This document shows, piece by piece, positions 51,898 to 60,860 of a stretch of 64,000 bases of DNA. The stretch is from Bacillus thermotolerans (GTDB lineage: Bacteria > Bacillota > Bacilli > Bacillales > Domibacillaceae), in NCBI RefSeq assembly GCF_000812025.2, contig NZ_JWJE02000005.1, positions 62,001 through 126,000 on the forward strand, in the 5' to 3' direction. The first letter of the stretch is position 1. Every line of letters begins with the position of its first letter. The position numbers and the translations under genes are program-made. Under the pieces are notes generated by a model that was not told where the DNA came from, did no database searches, and saw only the letters and a list, made by a program, of their open reading frames with translations.

Positions 51898-53178
51898 TTA
51901 TTTATTTAAACAAGCCTTTACACTATCTTCGATAATATCGAAGCCGCGTTGCAGGCTGTTTACATCAATCGTTAATGGCGGCATAATTTTGAATACTTCA
52001 CTGTTTGGTCCTGATGTCTCCATAATTAAGCCCCGTTCAAATGCAGCGGCACAAATTTTGTCTGCAAGACCGTCTACATGGCAGGCCATTCCTCTCATAA
52101 GGCCTCTTCCGCGCGGCTCGCCTTTTAACTCTGGGTATTTCTCAGCTAAAATGGTTAAGAATTCTCCAACCATCTCGCCTTTCTTAATGATCTCATTTTT
52201 TAAATTGTCGTTTTCCCAGAAGGACAGCGCTTCTGTAGCAGTTACGAATGCCGGGTTATGGCCGCGGAATGTTCCGTTATGTTCACCAGGTGACCACTCA
52301 TCATATTCCGGCTTAATCAGCGTTAATGCCATTGGCAAGCCGTAGCCGCTGATGGATTTAGATAAGCACACAATATCTGGTTTGATTCCTGCTGGTTCAA
52401 AGCTGAAGAATGGACCTGTACGTCCACAGCCTACCTGAACATCATCGATAATCAAGAGGATATCCCAGCGGCGGCATACATCCTCCACTCGCTTGATCCA
52501 TTCATAATCTGCTGCGTTGATTCCACCTTCCCCTTGAACCGTTTCTAGAATGATAGCTGCCGGAAGAGATACCCCGCTGCCATTATCCTCGAGGAAACGC
52601 TCCAGGTATTCAACTGTATCTACTTCATCTCCCAGATACTTGTCAAACGGCATAGACACTCCATTATGTAGTGGAACACCTGCTCCGTGACGTTTAAATG
52701 AGTTGCCGGTAACGGAGAGAGCACCAAGCGTCATGCCGTGGAAGCCGTTTGTAAAGCTGATCACTAGGTCTCTTCCAGTAACCTTACGAGCCAGCTTCAG
52801 GGCACTTTCCACTGTATTCGTACCAGTCGGCCCAGGGAACATTACTTTATAATCAAGATCTCTTGGCTTCAAAATCATCTCATTAAATCTTATGAGGAAA
52901 TCAGCTTTAGCCTTTGTTCCCATATCCAGGCTATGAGTGATGCCATCTTCGGCAATATACGAAATTAACTTTTCTTTCATAGCTGGGTGATTATGTCCGT
53001 AGTTCAATGCTCCAGCACCAGCAAAGAAATCAATATATTCTTTTCCCTCTTCATCCCATAACTTAGAGCCTTGTGATTTCACAAAAGTTACAGGAAAACT
53101 GCGAATATAACTGCGCACCTCTGATTCGAACTCTTCAAAAACTTTCATTGATGAAGCAACTTTTTTAGTAGCTTGCAT
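51898..53178 (-). CDS. ectB: Diaminobutyrate-2-oxoglutarate transaminase EctB
   Basis: This 426-residue class III PLP aminotransferase forms L-2,4-diaminobutyrate from aspartate semialdehyde with glutamate as donor. Signatures are [14 protein letters not shown], the PLP phosphate site [40 protein letters not shown] and the lysine region [14 protein letters not shown]. It is the second gene of the operon, 69 bases after ectA. AAAGG precedes the ATG. Confidence 0.97.
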   Translation of the reverse strand: MQATKKVASSMKVFEEFESEVRSYIRSFPVTFVKSQGSKLWDEEGKEYIDFFAGAGALNYGHNHPAMKEKLISYIAEDGITHSLDMGTKAKADFLIRFNEMILKPRDLDYKVMFPGPTGTNTVESALKLARKVTGRDLVISFTNGFHGMTLGALSVTGNSFKRHGAGVPLHNGVSMPFDKYLGDEVDTVEYLERFLEDNGSGVSLPAAIILETVQGEGGINAADYEWIKRVEDVCRRWDILLIIDDVQVGCGRTGPFFSFEPAGIKPDIVCLSKSISGYGLPMALTLIKPEYDEWSPGEHNGTFRGHNPAFVTATEALSFWENDNLKNEIIKKGEMVGEFLTILAEKYPELKGEPRGRGLMRGMACHVDGLADKICAAAFERGLIMETSGPNSEVFKIMPPLTIDVNSLQRGFDIIEDSVKACLNK

Positions 53179-53247
53179 TCATACACAACCTTTCAGAATT
53201 TTCAGTCTCACATAGTGACAAATGGGCAGAGTTGTCTGGTCAGGTAA

Positions 53248-53766
53248 TTATCGTTCAAAAGGACCAATACGGTAGATTGGCTCGGCTTCATGTCCGACTC
53301 CGGGAAATAATTCTTCTGAGAAGCATTCTAATACTTCATACGGACAATTTAATCTTTTAGCCAAACCTTTAAATAAAGCCTGCGAGGCTACATTAGACGG
53401 TGATACGGTTGCTTCCAGGTAACGTACCCGTTCGCATGACTTCCGTTCCAGCAGCTCGTTAAGCATTTTCTTCCCTAATCCCATGCCCCTGCTGGATTCA
53501 TCAACAGCAACTTGCCAAACAAACACAGTATCATTTGACTCGGGTGGACAGAAAGCGGACAAAAAGCCGATCAACTGACCATCCTTCTCTGCGATCACAC
53601 ATGTGTCCGCAAAAAATTCACAAAGCATTAAATAACTATAAGAAGAGTTTAAATCTAATGTGCGGGTATCTTTAATGAGCTTCCAAACGTTTGCTCCATC
53701 TTCTTTACGAGGTTTACGGAATTGAAGAGAAGTAATCTTGTCGGATTCGGATAATTGTGTACTCAT
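53248..53766 (-). CDS. ectA: Diaminobutyrate acetyltransferase EctA
   Basis: This GNAT enzyme acetylates L-2,4-diaminobutyrate at the gamma nitrogen using acetyl-CoA. The family start FRKPRKEDGANVWKLI, the LDLNSSYSYLMLCEFF segment and the acetyl-CoA loop VDESSRGMGLGKKML are clear. The ATG at 53766 gives 172 residues; a G-rich segment lies rather far (about 16 bases) upstream, and an in-frame ATG at 53796 is an alternative with no ribosome-binding site. It is the first gene of ectABCD, behind the promoter at 53819-53847. Confidence 0.94.
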   Translation of the reverse strand: MSTQLSESDKITSLQFRKPRKEDGANVWKLIKDTRTLDLNSSYSYLMLCEFFADTCVIAEKDGQLIGFLSAFCPPESNDTVFVWQVAVDESSRGMGLGKKMLNELLERKSCERVRYLEATVSPSNVASQALFKGLAKRLNCPYEVLECFSEELFPGVGHEAEPIYRIGPFER

Positions 53767-53818
53767 TGCGATGGCGCCGTTCCCCCCTTTCGTCATTCGT
53801 ATTTCGTTCACGCTATTT

Positions 53819-53847
53819 ATGTTAACGAAGAAGAACAAGAGCGGCAA
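53819..53847 (-). promoter_or_regulatory. Candidate ectABCD promoter
   Basis: On the minus strand TTGCCG and TAACAT are separated by 17 bases, about 50 bases before the ectA start codon. Each hexamer matches sigma-A consensus at 4 of 6 positions. No sigma-B type GGGTAT was seen, and no ectR gene is nearby. Confidence 0.45.
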
Positions 53848-54441
53848 AAGGAAAATAACTTGATTAAACAGCTTGAGTTAAGTTGAGAAGGGATGAGGTG
53901 CAATAAGTGCAAGGCTTCTAACGAAATTCTCTTAAATCCTCCCAAAAGCTCCCAGATGCGTAACTCTTCTGATTTATCTGTCAATCATTTCACATTTTGT
54001 TCACAATTTGGACAAACTTTTAACTCCTCTCCTTAACATTTGTAATCAAGTGGAAATAAATCACTCGAAAGCAACGTTTATACCCCTCCCAGAGAAAAAA
54101 CATGTTTATTCGTAAAAAAATTTTTACCACTATCTTTTTTGCTTATTCGCCTTTTGGTTAATAAAGGATCAGACAACTATGCAGAAAGAATAAACTCGAA
54201 CTCGCAACTTCCACTTTAATTGCTATATGTAAGTCCTTCTTTCGGCCATTTGCTGTTTTCCTGTACTCTATCGCCCAGAACGGAAAGTTGGCATAAAAGT
54301 TGCATAGATTCCTAATAGATAGCTGTTTATTCATTTGTCATAATGAGAAAGCGCAAACAATCATTAAACTAGTTTTTAAATTCAAAAAGGTAAGGCGGTT
54401 TCCTTATAGACAAAAAGTAATAAAGAAAGGATGTAGATGAA
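53848..54441. other. 594-bp divergent region between ectA and brnQ
   Basis: This AT-rich spacer has no credible gene. It has no T-box (no GGTGG-N-ACCGCG) or other riboswitch that I recognise ahead of brnQ. It should hold the brnQ promoter near its right end; an extended -10-like GTCATAAT lies near 54337-54344. Confidence 0.4.
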
Positions 54442-55764
54442 ATGAGTAAAACAATACAGCACAGCTTGATTTTAGGTTTTGCCTTATTTGCTCTTTATTT
54501 CGGTGCTGGCAACTTAATTTTTCCGCCTTCTATCGGAATCTCTTCCGGCACCGGTTGGATTCCTGCATTAACCGGCTTCGTCATCACCGATATTGCTCTC
54601 CTTCTGTTGGCCGTTATTGCTATCTTGAACGCAGGAGGCAGATTTGAAGAGCTCACTCGCCCTATCAGCCCGTGGTTTTACAAAGTATTTCACCTTTTAT
54701 TAATGGTTGGAATCGGGGTGTTCGTTACAATCCCCCGCATGTCGGCGACTACTCATGAATTAGGCATTCAGCCCTTATTTCCAGGAGTCCCTTCTGCTGT
54801 AACAATTATTGCATTTTTTGCTGTTACTTTTTACTTTGCCCTAGACCAATCCAATGTGATTGATAGAATCGGAAAGATTCTTACTCCGCTCTTAATAGTT
54901 ATTTTGTTGATCATTGTAGGAAAGGGCATCTTCTCTCCTATGGGAATACCTGTGGATACAGAAGTGTCAGCTGCATTCTCTACGGCATTCATTAGTGCTT
55001 ATCAAACAGGAGATATTGTTACTGGCATCTTCTGTGCTCCTATCTTTTTGGCGGCTATTTTAAGCTATGGTTATAAAGGAAAATCAGCAAGAAAAATGGC
55101 CATTACTGGTACGCTCATTGCCGGAGCCGGCTTGCTGATTGTTTACGGAGGCCTTCTATACATCGGTGCAACAAGCAGCAGCATCTTTCCTCAAGGCCTT
55201 TCAAACACAGCTCTTGTATCCGCTTTAGTTGACCGCTTATTAGGCGGCACTGGCGCGATTGCCTTATCCATCGCCATTGCCTTGGCTTGTTTAACTTCCG
55301 CAATTGGTGTTGTAGCCGTTATTGCTGATTTCTTAAGAGGCTTGTTTAACGATAAGATCGACTATCGGGCGTGGTTAACTATCATCTGTTTAACAGGAAT
55401 TGGCGTTGGCATGCTCGGTGTAGAAAGGATTGTTAACTACACCATGCCAATCTTCCAGGCTTTATACCCTGTAGCGATAGTTTTAGTTGTATTGGGAGTA
55501 TTCCGCAAGTTCGTTCCAAGTCCCGGCTCCTATAGAGGGGCAATTCTTTTAACCTTTATCGTTAGCCTATCAGAAACACTCGTTTCTCTGGGTTTTAACC
55601 TTGGCTTTATAAGTGCCTTGCCTTTAAGTGCTAACGGCTTTGCTTGGCTTGTGCCCGCCATCATTGGCTTCATTGCCGGAACCATTCTTTACTGGGCTAT
55701 GTATAAGAACACATCTCGAGAAATGACAAGCGCTATACAGAGCGATGTGGATAAACTGTCATAA
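54442..55764 (+). CDS. brnQ: Branched-chain amino acid transporter BrnQ (LIVCS family)
   Basis: This 440-residue twelve-helix cation symporter takes up leucine, isoleucine and valine. The family signatures are FALYFGAGNLIFPPSIG at the N-terminus and IFCAPIFLAAILSYGYKGKSARKMAITGT in the middle. AAAGGATG precedes the ATG at 8 bases. It is monocistronic, with a terminator downstream. No CodY site or T-box was recognised upstream, although such genes are often CodY targets in Bacillus. Confidence 0.95.
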   Translation: MSKTIQHSLILGFALFALYFGAGNLIFPPSIGISSGTGWIPALTGFVITDIALLLLAVIAILNAGGRFEELTRPISPWFYKVFHLLLMVGIGVFVTIPRMSATTHELGIQPLFPGVPSAVTIIAFFAVTFYFALDQSNVIDRIGKILTPLLIVILLIIVGKGIFSPMGIPVDTEVSAAFSTAFISAYQTGDIVTGIFCAPIFLAAILSYGYKGKSARKMAITGTLIAGAGLLIVYGGLLYIGATSSSIFPQGLSNTALVSALVDRLLGGTGAIALSIAIALACLTSAIGVVAVIADFLRGLFNDKIDYRAWLTIICLTGIGVGMLGVERIVNYTMPIFQALYPVAIVLVVLGVFRKFVPSPGSYRGAILLTFIVSLSETLVSLGFNLGFISALPLSANGFAWLVPAIIGFIAGTILYWAMYKNTSREMTSAIQSDVDKLS

Positions 55765-55793
55765 GATTAAGTCTCTTGAATTCTATATTCACT

Positions 55794-55831
55794 AAAAAAC
55801 CATCTTGCTTGAAGAAGCAGATGGTTTTTAC
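55794..55831. terminator. Bidirectional terminator
   Basis: AAAAACCATCT-t-GCTT / AAGC-AGATGGTTTTT lies between brnQ and the convergent lipoprotein gene. Confidence 0.9.
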
Positions 55832-55832
55832 T

Positions 55833-56189
55833 TTATTCAATGATCTCATTATAAATAAGCCCACCATCAAACTGAATCATTTTAAGCCGGCCCGTTTCTT
55901 TTACAAAAACACTTTTATAACGCCGGCCTTCTTCATTGCTCACTAGCATAGTCCGTTCATGTGTACGATCTCTTGTTACCCGAAAGGTATATTCACTAGG
56001 AGGAAGCTCTTTCATAATTGCTTCGTATTCGGGTACATCGGCGAAGTTATCTTCATTGCTTTGAAGGGGTGTCTCCGGTTGTATCTCCGCTTTTTCGTTC
56101 TTTTTTTCATCCCGTTCACTCATTTCTTCGTCACCGCAGCTGATAAGCCATACACTTATAGCAGCGATCGCTATGACCGCTCTCTTCAT
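55833..56189 (-). CDS. Small lipoprotein, unknown function
   Basis: This 118-residue protein has a signal peptide ending in the lipobox LISC, a highly charged Glu/Lys linker (about residues 25-45) and a small folded part with 'YEAIMKELPPSEYTFRVTRDRTHERTMLV'. No family is recognised. The ATG at 56189 follows AGGAAAGGA at 9 bases. It lies 52 bases downstream of ebrB and may be the last gene of the bmrA-ebrAB transcription unit. Confidence 0.7.
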   Translation of the reverse strand: MKRAVIAIAAISVWLISCGDEEMSERDEKKNEKAEIQPETPLQSNEDNFADVPEYEAIMKELPPSEYTFRVTRDRTHERTMLVSNEEGRRYKSVFVKETGRLKMIQFDGGLIYNEIIE

Positions 56190-56241
56190 TCCATTTTTTC
56201 CTTTCCTCAGACAAATGCTGAGTAACCGATAAGGGTGCTTT

Positions 56242-56586
56242 TCACGAACCACCGCTGGCCTCTTTTTCCTGGGAAATATTCAATAGAACAATCCCTCCGA
56301 TGACAAGACTCAATCCCATTATCTTCATCAAATCAGCATGTTCCTGAAAAATCATCATGCCTATCACCGCCGTGAGAGCGGTGCCGATGCCTGACCATGT
56401 CGCATACGCCATGGATAAAGGGATTGTTTTAAGAGCAAAGCTCATAAATAAAAACGCACTCAGAAAGCCGATACCAACGCCCATAGTCGGCCACAGGTTC
56501 GTAAACCCGTCTGAAAGCTTTAACATGGTCGTGCCAAACACCTCTGATAGAATCGCAAACGCCAAAAACAGCATCCCCTTTATCAA
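56242..56586 (-). CDS. ebrB: Paired SMR multidrug exporter subunit EbrB
   Basis: This 114-residue four-helix SMR protein has the conserved glutamate in FAILSEVFGTTMLKLSDGF and the signature SMAYATWSGIGTAL. Its pattern matches B. subtilis EbrB, and it works with EbrA as a heteromeric exporter of cationic dyes. The start is assigned to the TTG at 56586 (GGAGGG 7 bases upstream), giving the expected MIKGMLFLAFA start; the in-frame GTG at 56610 overlaps the ebrA end. It lies 16 bases after ebrA. Confidence 0.9.
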   Translation of the reverse strand: MIKGMLFLAFAILSEVFGTTMLKLSDGFTNLWPTMGVGIGFLSAFLFMSFALKTIPLSMAYATWSGIGTALTAVIGMMIFQEHADLMKIMGLSLVIGGIVLLNISQEKEASGGS

Positions 56587-56602
56587 GCATTCTCCCTCCT
56601 TT

Positions 56603-56917
56603 CTATTCACTCAAATTAATCAGCACTAAGCCGATGATCAGCAGCGCAATTCCCAAAAGGCCCTTTCTATTTATCCTCTCCTTAAAGAAAACAACACCTG
56701 CCGCCACGGTGAGAATCGTACCCAGACCGCTCCAGGTAGCATATACAACACCTAACGGAAGCGCCCGGAGCACTAAGGACACGAGGTAAAAGGAAAGGCC
56801 ATATCCTACCGCCACCCCAAGGACAGGCAGCAAACGAGTAAACCCATTTGATACCTTTAGCATGGTAGAGCCAAACACTTCTAATGTGATCGATACAAAT
56901 AATAATAAGTAAGTCAT
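56603..56917 (-). CDS. ebrA: Paired SMR multidrug exporter subunit EbrA
   Basis: This 104-residue four-helix SMR protein has the conserved glutamate in SITLEVFGSTMLKVSNGF and the signature GVVYATWSGLGTIL, matching the EbrA half of the EbrAB exporter. GGGAGG precedes the ATG at 8 bases. It lies 29 bases downstream of the ABC exporter gene bmrA, so the three drug exporters are probably co-transcribed. Confidence 0.9.
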   Translation of the reverse strand: MTYLLLFVSITLEVFGSTMLKVSNGFTRLLPVLGVAVGYGLSFYLVSLVLRALPLGVVYATWSGLGTILTVAAGVVFFKERINRKGLLGIALLIIGLVLINLSE

Positions 56918-56946
56918 TACATTTTTCCTCCCGGTGCTTTCCGATG

Positions 56947-58680
56947 CTAGGTCAACTGCTGCTCGGCAAATTGACGGTATAATTCATGGGACTGAATAAG
57001 CTCTTCATGTGTTCCGCTGCCAGTCAGCTCACCCTTTTCAATGAAGAAGATTCTGTCTGCCTCTACAATCGTTGATAGCCGGTGAGCAATGACAAAGGTT
57101 GTACGTCCTTCCATCAGCCTGGTTAAAGCCTGCTGCACGATCCCTTCGGATTGGCTGTCAAGGCTCGCGGTCGCTTCATCCATCATAAGAATTTCCGGGT
57201 CTCTCAAGAAGGCTCGAGCAATCGCAATGCGTTGTCTTTGGCCGCCCGAAAGCCTTACTCCCCGCTCACCGATCTCCGTCTTCAGCCCTTGTGGAAACTC
57301 CTTAATAAATTGATCAGCATACGCCATCTCCGCCACTTTCCAAAGCTGATCATCTGATATCGCTTCTGCATTTTCCAGTCCATAACAAAGGTTGTCGCGG
57401 ATGGTTCCCGCCATCATCGGACTGTCTTGGGAGACGTAACCAATCTGGCTTCTCCATGATTCCATCGATAGATCTCTGATAGGAATATCTCCTATATATA
57501 TTTCACCTTCTGTTGGTTCATAGAAGCGTTCCAGCAAACCAAACATAGTGGTCTTGCCCCCGCCGCTCGGACCAGCGAACGCTACCATCTCTCCAGGTCG
57601 GGCTTCAAGAGAGATATCCTTCAAGACCGGCTCCTCTTCATCATACGAAAAGGAAACATGTACAAAACGTACAGACTTATTCGCGATATCAAGCACTATC
57701 CCCTTCCTTGTTTCTTCGGGAGGCTGGTTTAAAATCTCAATAATACGCTCCGTAGCCCCTTTGGCTTTTTGCAGCTGGGTAAAGAACATAGCGAACGAGG
57801 TAATCGGCATAATAATTTGAAACAGATACAGCAGGAAAGCAACAAGAGCACCCGTTGTCATGGCACCGCTCGCCACTCTCATGCCTCCATAGGTAATAAT
57901 CATGACTATAACCGCCATGACAATTAAATACATGAGCGGCGAAATTAACGCAAAGATACGCGCTTCTTTCAACCCGTACTGAAGCAGGCGCTCGATTCCG
58001 TTGAATCCTTGTTTTTCTTCCAGCTGCTCGGCATTTGACGCTTTCATTAAGCGGATTTCACTAAGTGTTTGCTGGACATCACCCGTAAAAGCGGCTGTTT
58101 CATCCTGTAAGCCTCTAGAGATTTTAGCCATACGCCGTCCGAGCGGGATCATGATCAGCATCGTTACTGGAACGGATAAAAGCATTACAAGCGTCATTCT
58201 CCAGTCCATCACCAGCAGAATAGCAACCGCTCCAACAATAGAAATAATACCCGTTACAAACTGAGGGAAGTAATTGGAGACTAGTTCCTTTACGACACTC
58301 GTATCATTCACGACACGGCTTACTGTTTGCCCGCTGGCTGTTTGGTCAAAGAATGGAACAGGCAGGCGAATCAGCTTCCTCCACATTTGCTCTCTTAAGC
58401 TGGCCACCATTTTTTGACCTACTGCGGAAAGCAGGTAGGTTGATAGGCCGCTGACAATCGCCTGAATAATAAAAGCAGCTCCAATAGCAGCTGCTAGCGA
58501 GAAGCTTAGCGAGGAGACTGAGAAGCCATCAACCAGCTGCTTCGTCAGCAATGGTACAATGAGTCCCGCAATGGTCGTCAGTATACTTGCTGCTAAGCCA
58601 ATAATAAAGGCAGCTCTCGGAATATTAGTTGATAGAATAAGCGAAAAGAATGGCTTTAGTGGATGTTGTTTTTTCATCAA
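56947..58680 (-). CDS. bmrA: ABC multidrug exporter BmrA
   Basis: This 577-residue half-transporter of the B. subtilis BmrA (YvcC) type acts as a homodimer. The N-terminal membrane domain has six helices (LIVPLLTKQLVDGFS; 'VSRVVNDTSVVKELVS'). The C-terminal ATPase has Walker A GPSGGGKTT, Q-loop YVSQDSPMMAGT, signature LSGGQRQR, Walker B ILMMDEATASLDS and H-loop VIAHRLST. Drug efflux is inferred from family. The gene has adjacent TTG and ATG start codons behind ATAGGAG. It heads a unit with ebrA and ebrB. Confidence 0.94.
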   Translation of the reverse strand: MMKKQHPLKPFFSLILSTNIPRAAFIIGLAASILTTIAGLIVPLLTKQLVDGFSVSSLSFSLAAAIGAAFIIQAIVSGLSTYLLSAVGQKMVASLREQMWRKLIRLPVPFFDQTASGQTVSRVVNDTSVVKELVSNYFPQFVTGIISIVGAVAILLVMDWRMTLVMLLSVPVTMLIMIPLGRRMAKISRGLQDETAAFTGDVQQTLSEIRLMKASNAEQLEEKQGFNGIERLLQYGLKEARIFALISPLMYLIVMAVIVMIITYGGMRVASGAMTTGALVAFLLYLFQIIMPITSFAMFFTQLQKAKGATERIIEILNQPPEETRKGIVLDIANKSVRFVHVSFSYDEEEPVLKDISLEARPGEMVAFAGPSGGGKTTMFGLLERFYEPTEGEIYIGDIPIRDLSMESWRSQIGYVSQDSPMMAGTIRDNLCYGLENAEAISDDQLWKVAEMAYADQFIKEFPQGLKTEIGERGVRLSGGQRQRIAIARAFLRDPEILMMDEATASLDSQSEGIVQQALTRLMEGRTTFVIAHRLSTIVEADRIFFIEKGELTGSGTHEELIQSHELYRQFAEQQLT

Positions 58681-59004
58681 GCATGTCTCCTATCCTGAAA
58701 CAGTATGGGAATCAAGCATGTTGCTTTTACTTTAGCGATTACACTACATTTTGTCGACTGTTTGCTTTCTTGCAACATACCAGTATTTCTTTTTAGCAGG
58801 ACGAGCCGTATTTCTTTAGCACCTTGCTTATTTAATGAAACGTTCCTCTCTGCTGTCATGATCCCAATGGTAATTGTTTGATTTTAAAAAAATGAGATAG
58901 TAGTTTTATACATGCAAGCGAGAGGCTCATATAACGCATTCCCTTCTTGCCTGCTGCGTCTTACCCTTCTTCAATCTGGTAGAAAGAAAGGATATGATGA
59001 AAAA
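58681..59004. other. Divergent spacer between bmrA and yhfP
   Basis: The only frame of note is a 60-codon minus-strand ORF (58677-58859) ending at the bmrA start. It lacks a ribosome-binding site. The right part should carry the yhfP promoter (TTGATT near 58879 is a possible -35), but no matching -10 is evident. Confidence 0.35.
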
Positions 59005-59991
59005 GTGGATACTTTTCAAGCAATGGTGCTAGACAAAGCTGGGGACCAAACAAAATTGGAATTGAAGCAGCTGCATCTGGAGGATTTATCCGAGGGGGAA
59101 GTGACCGTTCGCGTCGCTTATTCCAGTGTGAACTTTAAGGATGGGATCGTGGCTCTTCAAAATCAGTTCGTTGAATCCTATCCGCTCGTGCCCGGGATCG
59201 ATTTAGCAGGAACAGTCATTGATTCATCGGACGAGCGCTTTAAAGCCGGCGATGAAGTGATTGTCACGAGCTATCAGTTAGGGACCGGGCATTCTGGCGG
59301 CTTTAGTGAGATTGCACGTGTGCCCGCTAAATGGGTAGTGCCCCTGCCAGAAGGCCTATCTTTACGAGAGTCAATGATTTTAGGCACCGCCGGCTTTACT
59401 GCTGCTTTGTCTGTTCAACGACTAGAGGATAACGGGTTAACCCCCGAACAAGGTCCTGTGTTAGTCGCAGGAGCGACAGGCGGAGTAGGCAGCATTGCTG
59501 TTAACATCTTGGCCAAACGAGGTTACGAGGTCGTTGCCAGCACAGGAAAGACAAATGAGGAACCCTACTTAAAGAAAATAGGAGCAGCCCAGGTAATTCA
59601 CCGAAACGACATTATCGACGCCGAACAAAGACCGATTCGAGAAGAGAAATGGGCCGGTGCTGTAGATCCGGTAGGAGGCAAAACCATCCAGTACATTTTG
59701 AGCACATTAAAATATGGCGGATCTGTAGCAACCAGCGGCTTAACTGGCGGAGTGGAAGTGTCCACTACGGTTATTCCTTTTATTTCAAGAAGCATTAATT
59801 GGCTTGGCATTGATTCTGTCGAATGTCCAATGGATCAACGAGTCAACGTCTGGAACCGTCTAGCCGGTGACTTTAAGCCGACTTCCTTACATGATGAAAT
59901 TGTCAATGAAATTTCGTTAGAACAGTTGCCAGAAGTACTGGCTCGTATTCTAGAAGGAAAAGTGCGAGGAAGAACATTAGTAAAGCTGTGA
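59005..59991 (+). CDS. yhfP: YhfP-type quinone oxidoreductase/acryloyl-CoA reductase family protein
   Basis: This 328-residue medium-chain reductase belongs to the YhdH/YhfP group, without the catalytic zinc site. The protein shows YSSVNFKDGIVALQNQ, PLVPGIDLAGTVIDS, the NADPH-binding GATGGVGSIAVNILAKRGY and AVDPVGGKTIQYIL. B. subtilis YhfP and E. coli YhdH (AcuI) are the closest relatives recognised; AcuI reduces acryloyl-CoA. The GTG at 59005 is the likely start (AAAGGA upstream). It is monocistronic. Confidence 0.92.
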   Translation: MDTFQAMVLDKAGDQTKLELKQLHLEDLSEGEVTVRVAYSSVNFKDGIVALQNQFVESYPLVPGIDLAGTVIDSSDERFKAGDEVIVTSYQLGTGHSGGFSEIARVPAKWVVPLPEGLSLRESMILGTAGFTAALSVQRLEDNGLTPEQGPVLVAGATGGVGSIAVNILAKRGYEVVASTGKTNEEPYLKKIGAAQVIHRNDIIDAEQRPIREEKWAGAVDPVGGKTIQYILSTLKYGGSVATSGLTGGVEVSTTVIPFISRSINWLGIDSVECPMDQRVNVWNRLAGDFKPTSLHDEIVNEISLEQLPEVLARILEGKVRGRTLVKL

Positions 59992-60026
59992 CTATCCCTG
60001 CCACCAAAATATGGAGCTAAATAGAA

Positions 60027-60070
60027 AAGGACACATGTTGATTTCGTTATTCATCATGTGTTCTTCTTTT
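60027..60070 (+). terminator. Terminator of yhfP
   Basis: GGACACATG-ttga / tcat-CATGTGTTC followed by TTCTTTTG. Confidence 0.7.
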
Positions 60071-60135
60071 GTATAACCCGCTTACACCAGCCTTTATTCT
60101 ATATTCTATTTATTATCTAAGCGACCCCTTAGTAA

Positions 60136-60837
60136 TCAAAACCGTTTCACTAACCTTAAGAATACATACAGAAGTATCAATGAGTAGATAATAACCCAAA
60201 TAAAAGGCACGATAGATAGATGCAGGATACTTTCACCGCTCCAATTGGTTAATGATTGTTGTGTACCAATAGCAGGCGGAATCACCCAAACTATATTTTT
60301 AAAGCTTGCTGGCAAAACATCATATATTCCTAAGGCAGCTATTGAGATGACAATAAGGAGCGCCAACCCTCCGTAGGAATTGATAAGGTTCTTCATTAAG
60401 CTATTGCTGAATATGCTGGCCACACTTATACCTAATGTTGCCAATAACATATGATTCATGAATGAAATAACACCGATAGTAAACGTTACCGGCTCATTAA
60501 AAAGGTTGAAAACAACGGGATATAGAAAGGCATAAACAGCAAGTATAAGCGAAATAAGCCACACGGATATAAACTTTGCAATGTAGTAGCGATTGCTCCC
60601 TTTCACATGCAGCAGCATCAATTGTTTTTGTACAGGCGGATCAAGAGCCAAAACACTTATACATATCCAAGCAGAGATTACGTATAGAGTTACAGCAGTT
60701 AATGCATAGCTGTCAATAACCGGATTGGAAGTGTATGTATAGTAAACAAACACTAAAATAAAAAAAGCTGAAACAGGCGGGAAATATCTATGAGAACGGA
60801 TATAATCATGCAAACTGTATTTAATAAGCTCTTTCAA
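60136..60837 (-). CDS. ABC-2 type transporter permease
   Basis: This 233-residue membrane protein has six predicted helices and a short basic N-terminus (LKELIKYSLHDYIRSHRYFPP). Its stop lies past the last helix at LILLYVFLRLVKRF. It is encoded 23 bases downstream of an ABC ATPase gene and is that ATPase's membrane partner. The TTG at 60837 behind AGGGAGG is the likely start. The pair resembles small exporters of peptides, ions or antibiotics (BcrAB/NatAB-like); the substrate is unknown. Confidence 0.8.
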   Translation of the reverse strand: MKELIKYSLHDYIRSHRYFPPVSAFFILVFVYYTYTSNPVIDSYALTAVTLYVISAWICISVLALDPPVQKQLMLLHVKGSNRYYIAKFISVWLISLILAVYAFLYPVVFNLFNEPVTFTIGVISFMNHMLLATLGISVASIFSNSLMKNLINSYGGLALLIVISIAALGIYDVLPASFKNIVWVIPPAIGTQQSLTNWSGESILHLSIVPFIWVIIYSLILLYVFLRLVKRF

Positions 60838-60860
60838 AAACCCCCCTCCCTTATGAATAA

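Noticed and set aside
53848..54441. T-box leader ahead of brnQ
   Set aside because: No GGTGG-N-ACCGCG element or specifier-loop structure was found.
58677..58859. 60-codon frame upstream of bmrA whose stop overlaps the bmrA start, resembling a regulatory leader peptide
   Set aside because: It has no Shine-Dalgarno sequence before its ATG and a composition like non-coding sequence. The overlap alone is weak evidence.
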